This document shows positions 8,693 through 18,724 of a stretch of DNA of 64,000 nucleotides, one piece after another. Below the pieces are notes generated by a model. It did no database searches. It was not told where the DNA came from and saw only the letters and a list, made by a program, of their open reading frames with translations. Position 1 is the stretch's first letter. Each line of letters starts with the position of its first letter. This DNA comes from Bacteroides sp. (lineage in GTDB: Bacteria > Bacteroidota > Bacteroidia > Bacteroidales > P3). The stretch is taken from contig JAMPIH010000010.1 in NCBI GenBank assembly GCA_023662825.1, positions 1 through 64,000 of the forward strand. Reading direction: 5' to 3'. Made by a program: the position numbers and the translations under genes.

Positions 8693-11600
8693 TTATTTGG
8701 AGAAGGAGATTTCCAGACCCAAGCCCCTGAGTTCGTTCACCAATACGTTGAACGATTCGGGAATGGAGGGAACGGGCATGTTGTCTCCCTTGACAATGGC
8801 TTCGTAGGTCTTGGCCCTACCCACCACGTCGTCCGACTTGACGGTAAGCACTTCCTGCAGGATATTGGCCGCACCGAAAGCCTCGAGCGCCCAGATTTCC
8901 ATTTCCCCGAAACGCTGGCCCCCGAACTGCGCCTTACCGCCCAGAGGCTGCTGGGTGATGAGCGAGTACGGTCCGATGGAACGGGCGTGCATCTTGTCGT
9001 CGATCATATGGTGCAGCTTGATCATGTAGATATAGCCCACCGTGGCAGGTTGGTCGAAACGTTCTCCGGTCTCACCGTCGTAGAGGTAGGTGCGTCCGTA
9101 GCGCGGAAGCCCCGCCTGGTCGGTGTAGGAATCGATTTCTTCGGGCGTGGCGCTGTCGAAGATAGGCGTGGCGAACTGCAGGCCCAGACGCTTGCCGGCC
9201 CAGCCCAACACTGTTTCGTAAATCTGCCCCAGGTTCATACGCGAAGGTACGCCAAGGGGGTTCAACACGATATCCACCGGTGTACCGTCGGCAAGGAACG
9301 GCATATCTTCGGCACGTACGATACGTGCCACGATACCCTTGTTTCCGTGACGGCCCGACATCTTGTCTCCGATCTTGAGCTTACGCTTCTTGGCAATCGT
9401 AACCTTGGCCATCTGCACGATGCCGCCGGGCAGTTCATCGCCCACGGTAGCCACGAACTTGTCGCGCTGGAAGCGGCCGAAGATCTCGCGGTACTTGATA
9501 TTGTAGTTGTTCAACAGGCGTTTCACCAGATTGTTCACCTCTTCGTTGCTTGTCCAGCCGGAGGGGTTGATGGTCTGGTAATCCAGTTCGTTCAGTGCCT
9601 TGGCGGTAAAGCGGGCCTTCTTGGCGATCACTTCCTGCTTGAGGTTGCTGTAAACCCCGGCGGAAGTATTGCCACCCAGAACGTTCAACAGCTTTTCCAC
9701 CAACTTGTTCTTCAAGTCCTGGCTTTCCTTGTTGAAATCCTTTTCGAGGGTCTTCACCACGTCCTTGTCCTTGGCCTTGCTCTTGCGGTCCTTGATGGCG
9801 CGGCTGAACAGACGTTTGCCGATAACCACCCCGCTTACGGAAGGCGGCACCTTCAGGGAGGCGTCCTTCACGTCGCCGGCCTTGTCGCCGAAGATGGCGC
9901 GGAGCAACTTTTCTTCGGGCGTGGGGTCAGACTCGCCCTTGGGCGTGATCTTACCGATCAGGATGTCGCCTTCCTTGACTTCGGCACCCACACGGATAAT
10001 ACCGTTGCTGTCCAGATCCTTGGTGGCGTCCTGGCTTACGTTGGGAATATCGTCGGTAAGCTCTTCCATACCGCGCTTGGTCTCGCGCACGTCCAAAGTA
10101 TATTCTTCCACGTGAATGGAGGTGAAGAGGTCGTTCTTGATCGCTTCTTCCGAAATCACGATGGCATCTTCGAAGTTGTATCCCTTCCAAGGCATGAACG
10201 CCACCATCAGGTTACGTCCCAAAGCCAGCGAGCCGTCTTTGGTGGCGTAGCCTTCGCAAAGCACCTGCCCTTTCTTAACCTTGTCGCCCTTATGCACGAT
10301 GGGCGTAAGGTTGATGCAGGAACTCTGGTTGGTACGCTGGAACTTGGTGAGGTGATAGGTCTTGAGGTCGTCGTCGAAGCTTACCAGACGGTCTTCCTCG
10401 GCCATGTCGTAGCGAATCGAGATGGTGTTGGCATCCACATAGGTTACCACACCGTCGCCCTCTGCATTGAACAGGATGCGCGAGTCGTGCGCCACGTAAG
10501 GCTCCAGACCGGTACCTACGATAGGTACTTCAGGATTCAGCAAAGGAACGGCCTGACGCATCATGTTCGAGCCCATCAACGCACGGTTGGCGTCGTCGTG
10601 TTCCAGGAATGGAATCAAGGAGGCGGCGATACCGGCAATCTGGTTGGGGCCTACGTCCATCAGGGTTACGTCGTTCCTGTCCACGATGGGGAAGTCGGCC
10701 AAATGGCGCACCTTGATCTTGCTGTCGTGAATCATGCCGTCGGCATCCAGTTTCGTACTGGCCTGCGCGATGATGTGGTCTTCTTCCTTTTCGGCGGTAA
10801 GATAGACGGGCTCCTTGTCGATTTTAACCTTGCCGTTCTCAACTTCATAGTAAGGCGTTTCGATAAAGCCCAGTTTGTCGATGACGGCATAGACGCACAG
10901 AGAGGAAATCAACCCGATGTTGGGGCCTTCGGGCGTTTCAATCGTACAGAGACGGCCGTAGTGCGTGTAGTGAACGTCCCGCACCTCGAAACCGGCGCGT
11001 TCGCGGCTCAGACCGCCGGGACCCAGGGCGGAGATACGGCGTTTGTGCGTAACTTCCGAAAGCGGGTTGGTCTGGTCCATGAACTGCGAGAGCTGGTTGG
11101 TTCCGAAGAAGGAATTGATGACCGAGCTGAGCGTCTTGGCGTTGATAAGGTCGGCGGGCGTGAACTCTTCGTTGTCGCGCACATTCATGCGTTCGCGGAT
11201 CGTACGCGCCATACGGTTCAAGCCTACCCCGAACTGGGCGTAAAGCTGTTCGCCCACGGTACGGATACGACGGTTGCTCAAGTGGTCGATATCGTCCACT
11301 TCCGCGTGGGAGTTGATCAGCTTGATCAAATGCTTGATGATGCAGATGATGTCTTCCTTGGTGAGCACGTGGGTTTCCAACGGAATGTTCAGGTCGAGCT
11401 TGCGGTTGATGCGGTAACGTCCCACTTCGCCCAAATCGTAGCGTTTGTCGGAGAAGAACAGTTTCTCGATAATGCCGCGCGCCGTTTCTTCATCGGGCGG
11501 TTCGGCGTTGCGCAACTGCCTGTAGATAAACTCAACCGCTTCCTTGGCATTGTTGGCGGCATCTTTCTGCAGCGTGTTGAAAATGATGGAATAGTCGAGG

Positions 11601-12505
11601 TTGTTGTCGGCGTCGTCGCGGTGCACCAGAATCGACTTGATGCCGGCATCGACGATAAGATCGATGTGGCTTTCTTCCAGTTCGGTCTCGCGGTCGATGA
11701 GCATTTCGGTACGCTCGATCGAAACCACTTCACCCGTATCTTCGTCCACGAAGTCTTCCACCCAGGAGCGGACCACACGCGCGGCAAGACGGGCGCCGAT
11801 GTATTTCTTGAGACCTGAACGCGAAACCTTGACTTCTTTCGCCAGGTCGAAAATTTCGAGGATATCCTTGTCGGTTTCGTAACCGATGGCACGCAAGAGC
11901 GTGGTGATGGGCAATTTCTTCTTACGGTCGATGTAGGCGTACATCACGTTGTTGATGTCGGTGGTGAACTCCATCCACGAACCCTTGAACGGAATGATAC
12001 GCGCCGAATAAAGCTGTTGACCGTTGGTATGGTAGCTTGCACCGAAGAAAACGCCCGGAGAACGGTGCAACTGGGATACGATGACACGCTCGGCACCGTT
12101 GATGATGAACGAACCGCCCGGTGTCATGTAGGGAATCATTCCCAAATAAACTTCCTGGATGATTTCCTTGAAATCATCGTCCTGTTCCCTGTCTTGGCAA
12201 ACAAGCTGCAGCTTGGCCTTGAGAGGAACGCTGTACGTAAGCCCTCTGTCCAGACACTCTTCTATGCTGTAGCGCGGAGGATCGATGAAGTAGTCGAGAA
12301 AGCGCAACTCGAAATGGTTGCGGGCGTCGGTAATGGGGAAGTTCTCGGCAAATACTTTGTAAAGACCCTCATTCACCCGATTTTCGGGATTGGTTTCCAG
12401 CTGAAAGAAATCTTGGAAAGATTTAAGCTGAATATCCAAAAAATCAATATGCTCGGCCGGTTTGACCGAAGCAAAATTTATCTTTTTAACAACCTTTGTC
12501 GACAA
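8693..12505 (-). CDS. rpoB: DNA-directed RNA polymerase subunit beta
   Basis: This 1270-residue beta subunit begins with the Bacteroidota-type N-terminus ([20 protein letters not shown]). The rifampicin region near residues 467-500 ([19 protein letters not shown]) has the sensitive-type residues at the positions equivalent to E. coli D516, H526 and S531. The start appears to be TTG at 12505: the frame is closed by a TAA a few codons upstream, with no ATG between, and downstream ATGs would remove conserved residues. An intrinsic terminator-like hairpin separates it from rplL, so its expression may be set by partial read-through. Confidence 0.97.
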   Translation of the reverse strand: MSTKVVKKINFASVKPAEHIDFLDIQLKSFQDFFQLETNPENRVNEGLYKVFAENFPITDARNHFELRFLDYFIDPPRYSIEECLDRGLTYSVPLKAKLQLVCQDREQDDDFKEIIQEVYLGMIPYMTPGGSFIINGAERVIVSQLHRSPGVFFGASYHTNGQQLYSARIIPFKGSWMEFTTDINNVMYAYIDRKKKLPITTLLRAIGYETDKDILEIFDLAKEVKVSRSGLKKYIGARLAARVVRSWVEDFVDEDTGEVVSIERTEMLIDRETELEESHIDLIVDAGIKSILVHRDDADNNLDYSIIFNTLQKDAANNAKEAVEFIYRQLRNAEPPDEETARGIIEKLFFSDKRYDLGEVGRYRINRKLDLNIPLETHVLTKEDIICIIKHLIKLINSHAEVDDIDHLSNRRIRTVGEQLYAQFGVGLNRMARTIRERMNVRDNEEFTPADLINAKTLSSVINSFFGTNQLSQFMDQTNPLSEVTHKRRISALGPGGLSRERAGFEVRDVHYTHYGRLCTIETPEGPNIGLISSLCVYAVIDKLGFIETPYYEVENGKVKIDKEPVYLTAEKEEDHIIAQASTKLDADGMIHDSKIKVRHLADFPIVDRNDVTLMDVGPNQIAGIAASLIPFLEHDDANRALMGSNMMRQAVPLLNPEVPIVGTGLEPYVAHDSRILFNAEGDGVVTYVDANTISIRYDMAEEDRLVSFDDDLKTYHLTKFQRTNQSSCINLTPIVHKGDKVKKGQVLCEGYATKDGSLALGRNLMVAFMPWKGYNFEDAIVISEEAIKNDLFTSIHVEEYTLDVRETKRGMEELTDDIPNVSQDATKDLDSNGIIRVGAEVKEGDILIGKITPKGESDPTPEEKLLRAIFGDKAGDVKDASLKVPPSVSGVVIGKRLFSRAIKDRKSKAKDKDVVKTLEKDFNKESQDLKNKLVEKLLNVLGGNTSAGVYSNLKQEVIAKKARFTAKALNELDYQTINPSGWTSNEEVNNLVKRLLNNYNIKYREIFGRFQRDKFVATVGDELPGGIVQMAKVTIAKKRKLKIGDKMSGRHGNKGIVARIVRAEDMPFLADGTPVDIVLNPLGVPSRMNLGQIYETVLGWAGKRLGLQFATPIFDSATPEEIDSYTDQAGLPRYGRTYLYDGETGERFDQPATVGYIYMIKLHHMIDDKMHARSIGPYSLITQQPLGGKAQFGGQRFGEMEIWALEAFGAANILQEVLTVKSDDVVGRAKTYEAIVKGDNMPVPSIPESFNVLVNELRGLGLEISFSK

Positions 12506-12552
12506 AGTAGTAGGTTTTTAATAAACGTTTAGGAACAGGGGGGTATATACGC

Positions 12553-12592
12553 AAAAAACACGAGGGGGGCGGACATGCCTTCCCCCTCATGT
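12553..12592 (-). terminator. Hairpin with T-run between rplL and rpoB (attenuator)
   Basis: On the minus strand an 11-base stem (12582-12592 pairing with 12559-12569, GAGGGGG against CCCCCTC at its core) is followed by six Ts (12553-12558). It has the form of an intrinsic terminator but lies between rplL and rpoB inside the operon. In other bacteria this junction carries an attenuator that sets the L7/L12 to polymerase ratio; that role here is an inference. Confidence 0.7.
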
Positions 12593-12614
12593 TCGGGAAC
12601 CGAAAAGGTTAAAA

Positions 12615-12998
12615 TTATTTCATTTCAACTTCGGCACCGGCTTCTTCCAAGCTCTTCTTCAAAGCTTCGGCTTCGGCCTTGCTGATGCCTTCCTTAACGG
12701 GCTTCGGAGCCGCGTCAACGAGTTCCTTGGCTTCTTTCAAGCCGAGGCTGGCCAATTCCTTAACCAATTTAACGACGGCCAACTTGTTGGCACCACCCGA
12801 CTTGAGGATAACGTCGAAGTGCGTTTTTTCTTCAGCGGCACCACCGGCGGCGGCACCACCGGCAGCGGGAGCTGCAACGGCTACAGCGGCGGCTGCGGGT
12901 TCGATTCCGTATTCGTTCTTCAATACGTCGGCCAACTCTTTAACTTCCTTAACGGTTAAACCAACCAATTGTTCTGCGATAGCTTTAATATCTGCCAT
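12615..12998 (-). CDS. rplL: Ribosomal protein L7/L12
   Basis: This 127-residue protein has an N-terminal dimerisation domain ([19 protein letters not shown]), an Ala/Gly-rich hinge near residues 35-55 and the C-terminal factor-binding domain ([20 protein letters not shown] and PKPVKEG). It forms the ribosomal stalk with L10 and recruits EF-Tu, EF-G and other GTPases. It follows rplJ by 80 bases and precedes the attenuator before rpoB. Confidence 0.97.
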   Translation of the reverse strand: MADIKAIAEQLVGLTVKEVKELADVLKNEYGIEPAAAAVAVAAPAAGGAAAGGAAEEKTHFDVILKSGGANKLAVVKLVKELASLGLKEAKELVDAAPKPVKEGISKAEAEALKKSLEEAGAEVEMK

Positions 12999-13078
12999 TG
13001 TTTTGACTTTTTAAAGTTTCTAAAATAATTTGTTTTGTTGGAGGAATACACCTCCTGTTTTTTAATACCCTGTCAGGA

Positions 13079-13606
13079 TTAGGCTTGTTCGGGTCTTTCG
13101 GCCAAGGCTTCCACCAATCCGGCCACCTTGTTGGGTGCCGATTCCAATGCACCCATAACGCTTTGGATGGGCGACTGGAGCAGTGTAACGATTTCGCCGA
13201 TAAGCTCGTTCTTGGATTTGATCTGAACCAAAGATTCCAGGCTGGCGTCACCCAAATAGAAAGACTCTTCTACATAAGCGCCTTTGAGGATGGGCAATTC
13301 CGATCTTTTCCTGAATTCCTTGATTACGGTGGCAGGAGCCTTGTTTACATCCGAAAGCATGATTGCCGTGGTACCCTTGAAAGCGGGCGCCAGTTCGGAG
13401 AAATCGATTCCTGTCTTTTCCAAGGCTTTCTCAAGCAAGGTATTCTTCACCATAATCAATTTGACACCGTTCTTGAAGCAAGCGCGGCGCAAGGCACTGG
13501 TAGCAGCCGCATCCATTCCTGCGATGTCGGTTACATACATGTGCGGTTTAGCCTGCACTTGTTCATAGATCGCGTCTATGATCCTGGCTTTTTCTTCTTT
13601 CTTCAT
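13079..13606 (-). CDS. rplJ: Ribosomal protein L10
   Basis: This 175-residue stalk base protein binds 23S rRNA and carries L7/L12 dimers on its C-terminal helix. Family features include the N-terminal region (KKEEKARIIDAIYEQVQA), LRRACFKNGVKLIMVKNTLL near residues 38-57 and FKGTTAIMLSD near 76-86. It sits between rplA and rplL in the standard order. L10-L7/L12 often represses its own leader; no clear leader structure is visible in the 33 bases before it. Confidence 0.97.
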   Translation of the reverse strand: MKKEEKARIIDAIYEQVQAKPHMYVTDIAGMDAAATSALRRACFKNGVKLIMVKNTLLEKALEKTGIDFSELAPAFKGTTAIMLSDVNKAPATVIKEFRKRSELPILKGAYVEESFYLGDASLESLVQIKSKNELIGEIVTLLQSPIQSVMGALESAPNKVAGLVEALAERPEQA

Positions 13607-13639
13607 ACCTCGTTTAAATTACCTGTTTTTACTACCGGA

Positions 13640-14329
13640 TTAGATGGACTTGGGGTCGATCTTCACACCGGGGCTCATGGTACTGGACATACAGATGCTG
13701 TTGATGTACGTACCCTTTGCCGAAGACGGTTTAAGTTTGACGATGGTTTGAAGAAGTTCGCGGGCGTTGTCGGCAATCTTGTCGGCTTCGAACGAAACCT
13801 TTGCCACGCTGGCGTGAACAATCCCCAACTTGTCAACCTTGAAGTCGATCTTACCAGCCTTCACTTCCTTAACCGCTTTTCCGACTTCCATCGTAACGGT
13901 TCCGGTCTTGGGGTTAGGCATCAGGCCGCGGGGACCCAACACCTTACCGAGCGCACCCACCTTGGGCATAACGCTGGGCATGGTAATAACAACGTCAATG
14001 TCCGTCCAACCGCCTTTAATCTTTTCCACGTATTCATCCAATCCGTAGAAATCGGCTCCGGCTGCTTTGGCTTCCTCTTCCTTGTCGGGCGTGCAGAGAA
14101 CCAGCACGCGCACTTGCTTGCCGGTTCCGTGAGGCAGGGTAACCACGCCGCGAACCATCTGGTTCGCCTTGCGGGGATCCACACCCAGGCGCACATCCAA
14201 GTCGATAGAAGCGTCGAATTTGGTGTAAGTCATTTCCTTTACCAAAGCGGCTGCTTCGCTCAAGGAATAAACTTTGTCCTTATCGACTTTGGCCAAAGCT
14301 TCTTTTCTTTTCTTAGAGATTTTTGCCAT
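13640..14329 (-). CDS. rplA: Ribosomal protein L1
   Basis: This 229-residue protein has the L1 features [21 protein letters not shown] (35-55), [13 protein letters not shown] (59-71) and [21 protein letters not shown] near 121-141. It binds the mobile L1 stalk of 23S rRNA and in many bacteria represses translation of the L11-L1 message. It is located 24 bases after rplK. Confidence 0.97.
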   Translation of the reverse strand: MAKISKKRKEALAKVDKDKVYSLSEAAALVKEMTYTKFDASIDLDVRLGVDPRKANQMVRGVVTLPHGTGKQVRVLVLCTPDKEEEAKAAGADFYGLDEYVEKIKGGWTDIDVVITMPSVMPKVGALGKVLGPRGLMPNPKTGTVTMEVGKAVKEVKAGKIDFKVDKLGIVHASVAKVSFEADKIADNARELLQTIVKLKPSSAKGTYINSICMSSTMSPGVKIDPKSI

Positions 14330-14353
14330 TGTTGTTGTCTAAAATGTGATGTC

Positions 14354-14800
14354 TTAATTCAGTTCGGCAGGTTTCTCGCCCTTCACTTCGATACCCATAC
14401 TGCGCGCCGTACCGGCCACCATGCTCATGGCGGAACCGATCGTAAAGCAGTTTAAGTCGGGCATCTTGTTTTCGGCAATCGTCCTGACCTGCTCCCAGGT
14501 AACGCTGGCCACCTTGTTGCGGTTAGGCTCGGCGGAACCTTTCTTTGCTTTGGAAAGTTCCTTGAGCTGAACGGCAACCGGAGGAGTCTTCACCACGAAT
14601 TCAAACGACTTATCGGCGAACACAGTGATGATGACCGGAAGTACCTGACCGGCCTTATCCTGCGTACGCGCGTTAAATTGCTTGCAGAATTCCATGATGT
14701 TGACCCCCTTGGCACCCAACGCGGGACCTACGGGAGGCGAAGGATTGGCAGCACCGCCTTTGATCTGCAACTTGATTAAGGCACTAACTTGTTTTGCCAT
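14354..14800 (-). CDS. rplK: Ribosomal protein L11
   Basis: This 148-residue protein has the proline-rich N-terminal motif [20 protein letters not shown] (residues 19-38) and the C-terminal rRNA-binding domain ending in the usual [10 protein letters not shown] motif. It binds the GTPase centre of 23S rRNA and is the thiostrepton target. It is the first of the ribosomal protein genes after nusG. Confidence 0.97.
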   Translation of the reverse strand: MAKQVSALIKLQIKGGAANPSPPVGPALGAKGVNIMEFCKQFNARTQDKAGQVLPVIITVFADKSFEFVVKTPPVAVQLKELSKAKKGSAEPNRNKVASVTWEQVRTIAENKMPDLNCFTIGSAMSMVAGTARSMGIEVKGEKPAELN

Positions 14801-14847
14801 TGCTTGTTTAAATTAAAATGTGAAAAACACAATTCAATGAAGCCACA

Positions 14848-15390
14848 CTACTCTTTCTCTACCTGGGAGAAGTTCAATTCGAGAGGTGTCTTCCTCCCAA
14901 AGATCTTCACCATTACCTTCAGCTTCTTCTTTTCCTCGTTCACTTCCTCAATCACAGCCGAGAAATTGTTGAACGGACCGTCGGTAACCTTGACGGGCTC
15001 GCCCACCATAAAGGGCTCCATGGGTTTTTCGGGCGAGTCGGCCAGTTCGTCCACCTTCTTGAGGATGCGTTGCACCTCGGCCGGACGCAAAGGCACGGGA
15101 TCGCCGTGATTGCCCAGGAATCCCAGAACTCCGGGAATGTTCTTGACTACGTGCTGGATTTCGCCTACCAACAAAGCCTCTATCAACACATAGCCGGGCA
15201 GATAGGAGCGTTCGGTGCTCACTTTCTTCCCGTTGCGGATAGTGTAAACCTTTTCGGTGGGAATGAGTACTTGCGAAATATAGTCCTGAATGTTCAGGCG
15301 GGATATTTCGCTTTGCAGATAATCCCTTACCTTCTTCTCCTCACCGCTGGCGGCGCGGATAACGTACCAATTCTTCACTTGTTCGGTCAT
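14848..15390 (-). CDS. nusG: Transcription termination/antitermination factor NusG
   Basis: This 180-residue protein has the NGN domain at the N-terminus ([18 protein letters not shown], residues 8-25; [11 protein letters not shown] near 63-73) and a C-terminal KOW domain ([20 protein letters not shown], near 127-146). It couples RNA polymerase to Rho or the ribosome. It precedes rplK by 47 bases. Confidence 0.97.
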   Translation of the reverse strand: MTEQVKNWYVIRAASGEEKKVRDYLQSEISRLNIQDYISQVLIPTEKVYTIRNGKKVSTERSYLPGYVLIEALLVGEIQHVVKNIPGVLGFLGNHGDPVPLRPAEVQRILKKVDELADSPEKPMEPFMVGEPVKVTDGPFNNFSAVIEEVNEEKKKLKVMVKIFGRKTPLELNFSQVEKE

Positions 15391-15569
15391 TCTCTTTGTC
15401 GGATTAGCAACCGCGCCTTTCCGGTTGAAACCGGCTCACCTAAGGTGCGGCGGAGCTGAGTTAATGGAGCGGTTAAAAACCGTAGTAATATGGATTCGGC
15501 CCGACAACCTCTCCGGCAGACACTGGAAGCTGTGTCCGAAGACCCGGCGGCCTGTCGCACCTATTCATT
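15391..15569 (-). other. Long secE-nusG spacer with small inverted repeats
   Basis: This 179-base gap is unusually long for the secE-nusG junction. It contains a perfect CCGGTT...AACCGG repeat near 15419-15432, a CACCTTAGGTG palindrome (15436-15446) and CGGTT...AACCG near 15471-15483. No coding frame or clear promoter is visible. The repeats could form a structured leader for nusG. Confidence 0.4.
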
Positions 15570-15788
15570 CTATCTTAAAAGGTCGTATATATAACCTAAA
15601 ACACCTTTCCACGCCAAATCGGGGTGGGCGCCGGCAATCATATCCATACAGAACACGATAACTGCCATGATAAGGGCTGCCACAAAAACCACCACCGCAC
15701 TGTTCTGCAGTTCGGAGTACGTAGGCCACGACACCTTGTGCAACAACTCATCCTTGCTGGCCTTTACGTAATTGACAAACTTTGACAT
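15570..15788 (-). CDS. secE: Preprotein translocase subunit SecE
   Basis: This 72-residue protein has a single membrane segment (VVVFVAALIMAVIVFCMDMI, about 33-52) preceded by the family motif KVSWPTYSEL (18-27). SecE clamps SecY in the Sec translocon. It lies between tRNA-Trp and nusG, the usual place in Bacteroidota. Confidence 0.95.
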   Translation of the reverse strand: MSKFVNYVKASKDELLHKVSWPTYSELQNSAVVVFVAALIMAVIVFCMDMIAGAHPDLAWKGVLGYIYDLLR

Positions 15789-15809
15789 CTTTCAGCGTGT
15801 TAAAAAATT

Positions 15810-15883
15810 TGGCAGGAGCAGAGAGAATCGAACTCCCATCAACGGTTTTGGAGACCGCTATTCTACCATTAAACTATGCTCCT
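15810..15883 (-). tRNA. tRNA-Trp (anticodon CCA)
   Basis: A full cloverleaf is present, with acceptor AGGAGCA/TGCTCCT, anticodon loop CTCCAAA and T-arm GTTCGATTC. The 3' CCA is encoded at 15810-15812. Trp fits the common tuf-trnW-secE order. Confidence 0.95.
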
Positions 15884-15997
15884 AAACTACTTGCGGGCTT
15901 ATCCCCTACGGGAACGTTTTCTGCCACCCCCTCAGGAACAAACCCGCTCATAGTGCGAGGGTATCCCTACCCTCTTATCGTTGACCTTGCGGCCGGA

Positions 15998-17185
15998 TTA
16001 GTCGAGGATTTCGGTTACCTGACCGGCACCTACCGTTCTACCACCTTCACGGATGGCGAAGCGGAGGTTCTGGCTCATAGCGATGGGAGCCAGCAACTTA
16101 ACTTCAATCGTCAAGTTATCGCCGGGCATTACCATTTCCACACCCTGCGGCAGAACGATTTCGCCGGTAACGTCGGTGGTTCTGAAGTAGAACTGAGGAC
16201 GGTAGTTGTTGTGGAAAGGCGTGTGACGGCCACCTTCTTCTTTCTTCAGGATATAAACCTGAGCCTTGAAGTGCTTGTGGGGAGTTACGGAACCGGGTTT
16301 CGCGATTACCATACCACGACGGATCTGGTCTTTTTCGATACCGCGGAGCAACAAACCTACGTTATCACCGGCTTCACCGCGATCCAAGATCTTGCGGAAC
16401 ATTTCAACACCGGTAACGGTGGATTTGAGTTTTTCATCGCCCATACCGATGATTTCTACGGGATCACCGGAGTTGATGACGCCGGATTCAACACGACCGG
16501 TGGCAACGGTACCACGACCGGTAATGGAGAACACGTCTTCGATAGGCATCAAGAAATCTTTATCTACATCACGCTGGGGCAGAGGAATCCATTCGTCAAC
16601 GGCAGCCATCAGTTCCATGATCTTTTCTTCCCATTTGGGTTCGCTGTTCAAGCCACCCAAAGCGGAACCACGGATGATAGGCGTGTTGTCGCCATCGTAT
16701 TCGTAGAACGAAAGCAGTTCGCGGATTTCCATTTCAACGAGGTCGAGCAACTCGGGGTCGTCAACCAAGTCAACCTTGTTCATGAAGACAACGATACGGG
16801 GCACACCTACCTGACGGGCCAACAGGATGTGTTCGCGGGTCTGGGGCATGGGACCGTCGGTGGCGGCAACCACCAGGATAGCACCGTCCATCTGGGCGGC
16901 ACCGGTAACCATGTTCTTAACGTAGTCGGCGTGACCGGGGCAGTCAACGTGGGCATAGTGACGGTTGTCCGTCTGATATTCTACGTGAGCGGTATTGATG
17001 GTGATACCACGTTCTTTTTCTTCGGGAGCGTTATCGATAGAATCGAAGGACTTAACTTCGGAAAGACCCTTCTTGGCCAATACGGTGGTAATGGCGGCGG
17101 TCAAGGTCGTTTTACCGTGGTCAACGTGACCAATGGTACCAATGTTAACGTGGGGTTTGGTACGCACAAAAGTTTCTTTTGCCAT
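15998..17185 (-). CDS. tuf: Translation elongation factor Tu
   Basis: This 395-residue GTPase delivers aminoacyl-tRNA to the ribosome. It has the P-loop [10 protein letters not shown] (19-28), DCPGHADY (81-88), the NKVD specificity motif near 136-139, then the beta-barrel domains 2 and 3. It is placed between tRNA-Thr(GGT) and tRNA-Trp and is probably transcribed from the promoter before the tRNA cluster. Confidence 0.98.
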   Translation of the reverse strand: MAKETFVRTKPHVNIGTIGHVDHGKTTLTAAITTVLAKKGLSEVKSFDSIDNAPEEKERGITINTAHVEYQTDNRHYAHVDCPGHADYVKNMVTGAAQMDGAILVVAATDGPMPQTREHILLARQVGVPRIVVFMNKVDLVDDPELLDLVEMEIRELLSFYEYDGDNTPIIRGSALGGLNSEPKWEEKIMELMAAVDEWIPLPQRDVDKDFLMPIEDVFSITGRGTVATGRVESGVINSGDPVEIIGMGDEKLKSTVTGVEMFRKILDRGEAGDNVGLLLRGIEKDQIRRGMVIAKPGSVTPHKHFKAQVYILKKEEGGRHTPFHNNYRPQFYFRTTDVTGEIVLPQGVEMVMPGDNLTIEVKLLAPIAMSQNLRFAIREGGRTVGAGQVTEILD

Positions 17186-17249
17186 AGCTGAAAATGTTTT
17201 TAGTGTATATAAACCAATTTGCGTGAAGCAAACCTTTTGCCCCCGCCTT

Positions 17250-17324
<75 letters not shown>

Positions 17325-17345
17325 TTATATGCTGTCATTTTTTCG

Positions 17346-17418
17346 AGCGGGAAACGGGGCTCGAACCCGCCACCTGTAGCTTGGAAGGCTACCGCTCTAC
17401 CAAATGAGCTATTCCCGC
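17346..17418 (-). tRNA. tRNA-Gly (anticodon TCC)
   Basis: The acceptor is GCGGGAA/TTCCCGC, the anticodon loop CTTCCAA and the T-arm GTTCGAGCC. CCA is not encoded. Confidence 0.95.
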
Positions 17419-17426
17419 AATCGGAG

Positions 17427-17508
17427 TGGGAGGAGAAGGATTCGAACCTTCGAAGGCTAAGCCGACAGATTTACAGTCTGTTCCATTTGACCGCTCTGGA
17501 ATCCTCCC
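17427..17508 (-). tRNA. tRNA-Tyr (anticodon GTA)
   Basis: This is a class II tRNA with a long variable arm. The acceptor is GGGAGGA/TCCTCCC, the anticodon loop CTGTAAA and the T-arm GTTCGAATC. CCA is not encoded. Confidence 0.95.
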
Positions 17509-17556
17509 AGATTTTCCCTTTGCGCCACCGCCTCAAGATGTCCGTTGTTCCGGTTG

Positions 17557-17629
17557 AGCCAATGAAGGGACTCGAACCCACGACCGGCTGATTACAAATC
17601 AGCTGCTCTACCAACTGAGCTACATTGGC
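17557..17629 (-). tRNA. tRNA-Thr (anticodon TGT)
   Basis: The acceptor is GCCAATG/CATTGGC, the anticodon loop TTTGTAA and the T-arm GTTCGAGTC. CCA is not encoded. It is the first gene of the tRNA-tuf-secE-rpo supercluster. Confidence 0.95.
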
Positions 17630-17659
17630 GTTTGCACGTATATAGCGCAAAAAGGACTG

Positions 17660-17689
17660 CAAAGATACGAGTATTTTTACAAAAACAAA
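17660..17689 (-). promoter_or_regulatory. Promoter of the tRNA-tuf-secE-nusG operon
   Basis: On the minus strand TTTG (17686-17689) is followed after 18 bases by TATCTTTG (17660-17667), a perfect -7 element. Transcription should start near 17654, about 25 bases before tRNA-Thr(TGT). An AT-only palindrome (about 17695-17719) sits just upstream. Confidence 0.75.
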
Positions 17690-17741
17690 ACTTTTTGAAG
17701 AAAAAATTTTTCTTCTCAACCGGAAGCTGTTAAAAAGAGGC

Positions 17742-18686
17742 TCAACGGTGGTGCCGATGCCACCTTATGCTGTCTTGGGCGGACAGCACAGTGGAATCGC
17801 GGGCCACGGAATACGCGGCGAAATAGCCAAAAGCCCCATTGGAGACATTGCCCCGGCAATTGGCCGGCACGGAACTGAATACAGGGATGTTCGGCTTGGT
17901 GGCGGCCTGTATATCCCCTATCCATTGAAAATAGGCTTGCGTATAGCCCATCACCTTTATCGTTACCGTAGATCCTGACCGAACCGGCATCTTTTTCGAT
18001 TTTCCGCTTTGAAAGAATACCACCGGAACGCCGTTCAGACGTATGCCTTCGCCCCACTTGTCATCCACTAAGGTGATGAAACGGAGGCTGTCGTTGTAGC
18101 TCCGGCCATCTACATAAAAGGAATAACCGTAGTAGTTCTTTTCGGGCGGGTCGGTGGCGTACAGCAGGATGCTCCAGCCGTGCCCGCGCCCCGTTCCGAA
18201 ACGTTGTTTTCCATATGCGGAGGAAACCGAATCGAGCCTTATGCGGGACGGCATGGTTTCCTGCGCCGAATACGTACGCACGGGATCGGAGGCGGAAAGC
18301 CTCGCCTGTATTTCTATACGGTAGGTGGCACCGGGCCGTCCCGAAAACGCGATCCTGCTCTGATATAACCCGGCTTCAGTGACGGACTCATCGAACGGGT
18401 AACGCAGGGAATCGTCGAAAACCTCCACCTCGGCCCCCGATACAGGAATGGAAGCCAGGGCGGTATCGAAATAACCGCTTGTACGGGTAAGGCGTACCGT
18501 ATGCTGCAAGGAATCGGTCGTGATGCCGCCTTCCACCACCAGTACGGGCGGTTGCGGACTCAACGGCACCCCGATGCGTTCGTAACAGGAAACAAGGGCG
18601 GCAAAAATGCAACAGCAAAAAAATACCCGGAACGGATATACGAATCCCCGTCCCGACAAACGCTGTCTTGCTAAAGGGCATTTCAT
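17742..18686 (-). CDS. DUF4249 family surface lipoprotein
   Basis: This 314-residue protein has a lipoprotein signal (lipobox LVSC, C34). It has the DUF4249 pattern of beta-rich protein: VLVVEGGITTDS near residues 48-59, then a C-terminal NVSNGAFGYFAAYSV motif near 280-294. DUF4249 lipoproteins usually accompany a TonB-dependent receptor in Bacteroidota; here no receptor is adjacent on the same strand. It follows the DUF4595-like gene by 38 bases and may be co-transcribed. Function unknown. Confidence 0.75.
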   Translation of the reverse strand: MKCPLARQRLSGRGFVYPFRVFFCCCIFAALVSCYERIGVPLSPQPPVLVVEGGITTDSLQHTVRLTRTSGYFDTALASIPVSGAEVEVFDDSLRYPFDESVTEAGLYQSRIAFSGRPGATYRIEIQARLSASDPVRTYSAQETMPSRIRLDSVSSAYGKQRFGTGRGHGWSILLYATDPPEKNYYGYSFYVDGRSYNDSLRFITLVDDKWGEGIRLNGVPVVFFQSGKSKKMPVRSGSTVTIKVMGYTQAYFQWIGDIQAATKPNIPVFSSVPANCRGNVSNGAFGYFAAYSVARDSTVLSAQDSIRWHRHHR

Positions 18687-18724
18687 CCGGAACGGGGATT
18701 GGAAAAGTTAACGTGTTGTCCCGA

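Noticed and set aside
8987-11818. Plus-strand open frame of 943 codons
   Set aside because: It is antisense to rpoB and has the same shadow character.
17695-17719. AT-only palindrome as an intrinsic terminator of the DUF4249 gene
   Set aside because: It lies upstream of that minus-strand gene's neighbour promoter, not after its stop at 17742 in a useful order, and the stem has very few GC pairs.
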